6,850 bases of DNA from Clostridiales bacterium (GTDB lineage: Bacteria; Bacillota; Clostridia; Clostridiales; Caloramatoraceae). The DNA lies in contig JAOAFH010000087.1 of assembly GCA_026416355.1 (NCBI GenBank), positions 1 through 6,850 on the forward strand, written 5' to 3'. Below, in pieces: positions 5,067-6,850 of this stretch (within the stretch, counting starts at the first letter, position 1; each line of letters begins with the position of its first letter). The translations under genes and the position numbers were made by a program. The notes below the pieces were generated by a model. It was not told where the DNA came from, made no database searches, and saw only the letters and a program-made list of their open reading frames with translations.

Positions 5067-5103
5067 AATGAATAGTAACTAATAAAATTAGCTGCTATTC
5101 ATT
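5067..5103 (+). promoter_or_regulatory. Long leader hairpin before the solute-binding-protein ribosome binding site
   Basis: Bases 5067-5083 pair with 5087-5103: 17 positions with one A-C mismatch and one G-U, loop AAA. The hairpin ends 20 bases before the AAGGGGG ribosome binding site (5124-5130). ATTCATT at 5043-5049 is identical to the end of the 3' arm (5097-5103), so it can compete for 5067-5073. The tail after the hairpin is AT-rich but lacks a T tract, so it is more likely an RNA-stability or translational element than a terminator. Confidence 0.45.
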
Positions 5104-5137
5104 AATATAAATTTTAAAAATTGAAGGGGGATTTAAA

Positions 5138-6406
5138 ATGAAAAGAAATCTTGCTCTAGTAATGGTTCTTTTCTTGATTGGTAGCCTATTTGCTGGCTGT
5201 TCATCAAAGAACCAAACAAGTGGAGACAACAAAACTGAAAAGAAGACAGTAGTAATCTATCAAAACAAGGTTGAAATTAATGATGCTCTAACAAAGTTTG
5301 CAAAAGAGTATACAGAAAAGACAGGGGTAGAAGTTGTAGTTAAAACATCAGGTGGGGACTCACCATATGCAGAAAATCTAAAGGCTGAATTCCAATCAGA
5401 CCGTCAACCAGATATCTTTGTTATAGAAGGTATGGGTGGATACAATACTTGGAAGTCAAAGCTTGTTCCTTTTGAAGGGGATGAATGGATAAACCAAACT
5501 GATCTTGAATTTGTTGTAGATGGTAAGGTTTATGGATTCCCAGTAGCTGTTGAAGCTTGGGGTATGGCATACAACAAAGAAATACTTGATAAAGCAGGAA
5601 TTGATCCAAATACATTAACTTCACAAGAAGCTTATAAGGCTGCATTTGAAAAGCTAGATTCAATGAAGAAGGAACTTGGAATTACATCAGTTGTTGCTAT
5701 GGCAGCTGGTCCAGACATGAGATGGGTTACAGGATTACATAACTTCAATGGCTATTTATCAGCTGGTCTTCCATATGGAGATAAGACTGTATTAGACAAG
5801 CTATTAAAGGGCGAACCTGACATGGATAGACTAACTCAATATGCTGATTGGGTTGAACTATTATTCAAGTATGCAGACAAAACAGTTCTTTTAACAGGAA
5901 ACTATGATGCGCAAGTTGGACAATTTGCTACAAAGAAGGCTGCGTTTATTCATCAAGGAAACTGGATTGACCCATGGCTTGCTCAAAACAATGTTAACTT
6001 CCCAATGGGATTTGCACCACATGCATCAGTTAAGGGTGAAATGAAGGGAATATTTATAGGAGCACCATCATTCTATGTTTTAAATAAAGATAGTAAGAGC
6101 TTAAAAGAAGCTAGAGACTTCTTAAACTACATGGCTATGAATGAACATGGTCATAACTACATGGTAAAAGAAGCAAAGATGGTACCAGCATTTAAGAATG
6201 TTAAGATAAAGCCAGATGCACCACTTTCAGCAAATGTTACAGAATGGATGGCTAAAGGAACTGCATATACTTGGTTACAAAACGACATGCCAGATGGATT
6301 TGGTATGGGAACTATAGCACCAATATATGAAAGCTTTGCAAAGGGTGACATTAATAAGCAACAATTTATTGAAAAGATAGCAGAAAAAATTAAGTCAATT
6401 AAGTAG
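5138..6406 (+). CDS. Lipoprotein sugar-type ABC transporter solute-binding protein
   Basis: This 422-residue protein has a lipoprotein signal: MKRN, a hydrophobic core, then FAGC with C21 as the lipidated cysteine, followed by a polar Ser/Lys/Asn linker to about residue 35. It is then anchored on the outer membrane face. The mature part is a family-1 (carbohydrate) periplasmic-binding-protein fold: a first strand with VVIYQN, the KFAKEYTEKTGVEVVV helix-strand, QPDIFVIEG, the hinge region GKVYGFPVAVEAWGMAYNKEIL, aromatic pocket residues around MRWVTGLHNF, GNWIDPWL and TAYTWLQ, and a C-terminal helical tail ending IAEKIKSIK. The start is fixed by AAGGGGG eight bases before the ATG. The sugar is not readable from sequence; the AraR-like operator suggests arabinose or arabino-oligosaccharides. 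It does not look like Bacillus AraN. No permease follows, because a terminator and an IS110 element come next. Confidence 0.88.
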   Translation: MKRNLALVMVLFLIGSLFAGCSSKNQTSGDNKTEKKTVVIYQNKVEINDALTKFAKEYTEKTGVEVVVKTSGGDSPYAENLKAEFQSDRQPDIFVIEGMGGYNTWKSKLVPFEGDEWINQTDLEFVVDGKVYGFPVAVEAWGMAYNKEILDKAGIDPNTLTSQEAYKAAFEKLDSMKKELGITSVVAMAAGPDMRWVTGLHNFNGYLSAGLPYGDKTVLDKLLKGEPDMDRLTQYADWVELLFKYADKTVLLTGNYDAQVGQFATKKAAFIHQGNWIDPWLAQNNVNFPMGFAPHASVKGEMKGIFIGAPSFYVLNKDSKSLKEARDFLNYMAMNEHGHNYMVKEAKMVPAFKNVKIKPDAPLSANVTEWMAKGTAYTWLQNDMPDGFGMGTIAPIYESFAKGDINKQQFIEKIAEKIKSIK

Positions 6407-6414
6407 AAAAACTT

Positions 6415-6448
6415 AAGAAAGGGTGGCTTTTTCTCACCCTTTCTTTTT
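6415..6448 (+). terminator. Terminator of the solute-binding-protein gene
   Basis: AAGAAAGGGTG (6415-6425) pairs with CACCCTTTCTT (6435-6445), an 11-bp perfect stem with a T-rich end, starting nine bases after the stop. It makes the gene monocistronic or, if leaky, favours the binding protein over downstream genes. Confidence 0.9.
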
Positions 6449-6505
6449 CATAAAAATCAAAGGGGTAAATTAACTGTTAAAATATTTTTACAAGTATATA
6501 TAAAA

Positions 6506-6548
6506 CTCTATATACAATTTATAAAAATATGTATTAGTGTATATAGAG
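6506..6548. repeat. 10-bp perfect inverted repeat in the IS110 flank
   Basis: CTCTATATAC (6506-6515) and GTATATAGAG (6539-6548) are exact reverse complements separated by 23 bases. It lies on the noncoding, 3' side of the transposase gene. It may be an RNA hairpin from the element's end or a chromosomal feature next to the insertion. Confidence 0.45.
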
Positions 6549-6610
6549 AGACAAGCTATAAAAAGTCAGTAGAATAATAAAAATTTTTATTTTTATTTAA
6601 AAAGGGTATA

Positions 6611-6638
6611 CAAAATAAAGGGTTAATTTTAATAACCC
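6611..6638 (-). terminator. Terminator of the IS110 transposase gene
   Basis: On the minus strand, GGGTTA (complement of 6633-6638) pairs with TAACCC (complement of 6620-6625) around a 7-base loop, and TTTATTTTG follows. It begins about 25 bases past the transposase stop codon. The stem is short. Confidence 0.55.
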
Positions 6639-6663
6639 AATTACCAAATTATGAAAATGTTTT

Positions 6664-6850
6664 TTATGCAATAGGTTCATAAGGTTGATTATTTTTTAAT
6701 ACAGAATGGATTATATATAACATTTTCCTTGCGACAGCGCCTAATGCAGTAAAATGATGCTTACCTTCTTCACGTTTTTTGTTGTAATAAGTGCTTAAAA
6801 CAGGATCATTAAATGAAGCAACATTATCAGCCAACCATATAGCTCTTCTG
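6664..6850 (-). CDS. IS110-family transposase, C-terminal part (runs off the window)
   Basis: Only the last 61 codons and the TAA stop are present; the start lies beyond the right edge. The reading frame on the minus strand gives RRAIWLADNVASFNDPVL, then YYNKKREEGKHHFTALGAVARK, MLYIIHSVLKNNQPYEPIA. This matches the end of the IS110/IS116/IS902 C-terminal domain (Transposase_20): YLRRALW, DPVL..YY, GK.H..A..AVARKL and the final ..PYEP. These enzymes pair a RuvC-like DEDD domain with this serine-containing C-terminal domain and recombine DNA guided by a structured bridge RNA from the element. The DEDD residues and the conserved serine are outside the window, so intactness cannot be judged. Its codon use is like that of the neighbours. 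Confidence 0.88.
   Translation of the reverse strand, partial: RRAIWLADNVASFNDPVLSTYYNKKREEGKHHFTALGAVARKMLYIIHSVLKNNQPYEPIA
6664..6850 (-). mobile_element. IS110-family insertion sequence, 3' end of the transposase side
   Basis: The transposase tail identifies an IS110-family element entering from the right edge. Its noncoding end extends left of 6664 by an unknown distance. It lies directly downstream of the solute-binding-protein terminator, where permease genes of a sugar transporter would normally be expected. Confidence 0.7.

Larger units (their letters stand above)
4739..5137. other. 400-base regulatory intergenic region
   Basis: No gene is visible. Short ATG frames such as the one at 4785 lack ribosome binding sites and stop at once. 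In order it holds the 12-bp inverted repeat, the extended -10 promoter, two palindromes, a 14-bp A/T palindrome (ATAAAAATTTTTAT, 4934-4947) and the leader hairpin. I recognise no known riboswitch class in the leader. Confidence 0.6.
6449..6663. other. Noncoding flank between the solute-binding gene and the IS110 transposase
   Basis: About 215 bases with no gene. It should contain the transposase-distal noncoding end of the IS110 element and the junction with chromosomal DNA. The exact junction is not visible, because IS110 elements usually lack terminal inverted repeats and target duplications. It holds a 10-bp inverted repeat and the transposase terminator, listed separately. Confidence 0.5.

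Noticed and set aside
5421..6351. Two minus-strand frames of 80 and 64 codons
   Set aside because: Both are antisense to the solute-binding-protein gene, with no ribosome binding site or recognisable domain.
1..6850. CRISPR arrays, tRNA or rRNA genes, defence islands
   Set aside because: No regularly spaced repeats, cloverleaf tRNA pattern or rRNA-like sequence was seen, and the genes are ordinary metabolic or envelope functions.

Overview
The window is AT-rich chromosomal DNA (roughly 30% G+C by eye). Arginine is almost always AGA, Shine-Dalgarno sites are strong AGGAGG types, genes are short and separated by clear intrinsic terminators, and promoters look like sigma-A sites. Together with a PpaX-like phosphatase, an Mrp/DUF134 pair, a DUF1287 protein and a c-di-GMP-I riboswitch, this points to a low-GC Firmicute of the class Clostridia. 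I cannot name the genus.

Layout. 31-49 is the terminator of an upstream gene outside the window. 71-1409 is a two-gene operon: an Mrp/NBP35-type Fe-S scaffold ATPase and a DUF134 protein with a Cys-rich zinc-ribbon tail. 1406-2570 is a self-contained unit: a promoter, a c-di-GMP-I riboswitch with a readable expression platform, a secreted TIM-barrel glycoside-hydrolase-like protein, and a terminator. 2644-3357 encodes a membrane-anchored DUF1287 (NlpC/P60-like) protein. It converges on a small minus-strand thioredoxin (3420-3740), with a terminator between them. A 320-base divergent intergenic region with two unexplained inverted repeats leads to a HAD phosphatase of the PpaX type (4062-4691).

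The 4738-5137 gap is a long regulatory region. It holds a strong extended -10 promoter, two adjacent perfect palindromes (one matching the AraR operator at 15 of 16 positions as I recall that consensus), and a long hairpin just before the ribosome binding site. It drives a lipoprotein sugar-type ABC solute-binding protein (5138-6406). That gene is closed by its own terminator, and no permease genes follow. The right end holds the C-terminus of an IS110-family transposase on the minus strand, running off the window, with about 215 bases of noncoding flank.

How it fits together. Three units concern the cell surface: the c-di-GMP-controlled secreted hydrolase-like protein, the DUF1287 putative wall enzyme, and the sugar-binding lipoprotein. 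The rest is housekeeping (Fe-S assembly, thiol redox, phosphatase). The most informative signals are regulatory: the riboswitch, whose switch logic can be followed base by base and predicts shut-off by c-di-GMP; the AraR-like operator region; and a 7-bp stem sequence (GTGGGCT/AGCCCAC) reused in three separate terminators. I did not find a convincing new multi-gene defence or mobile system.
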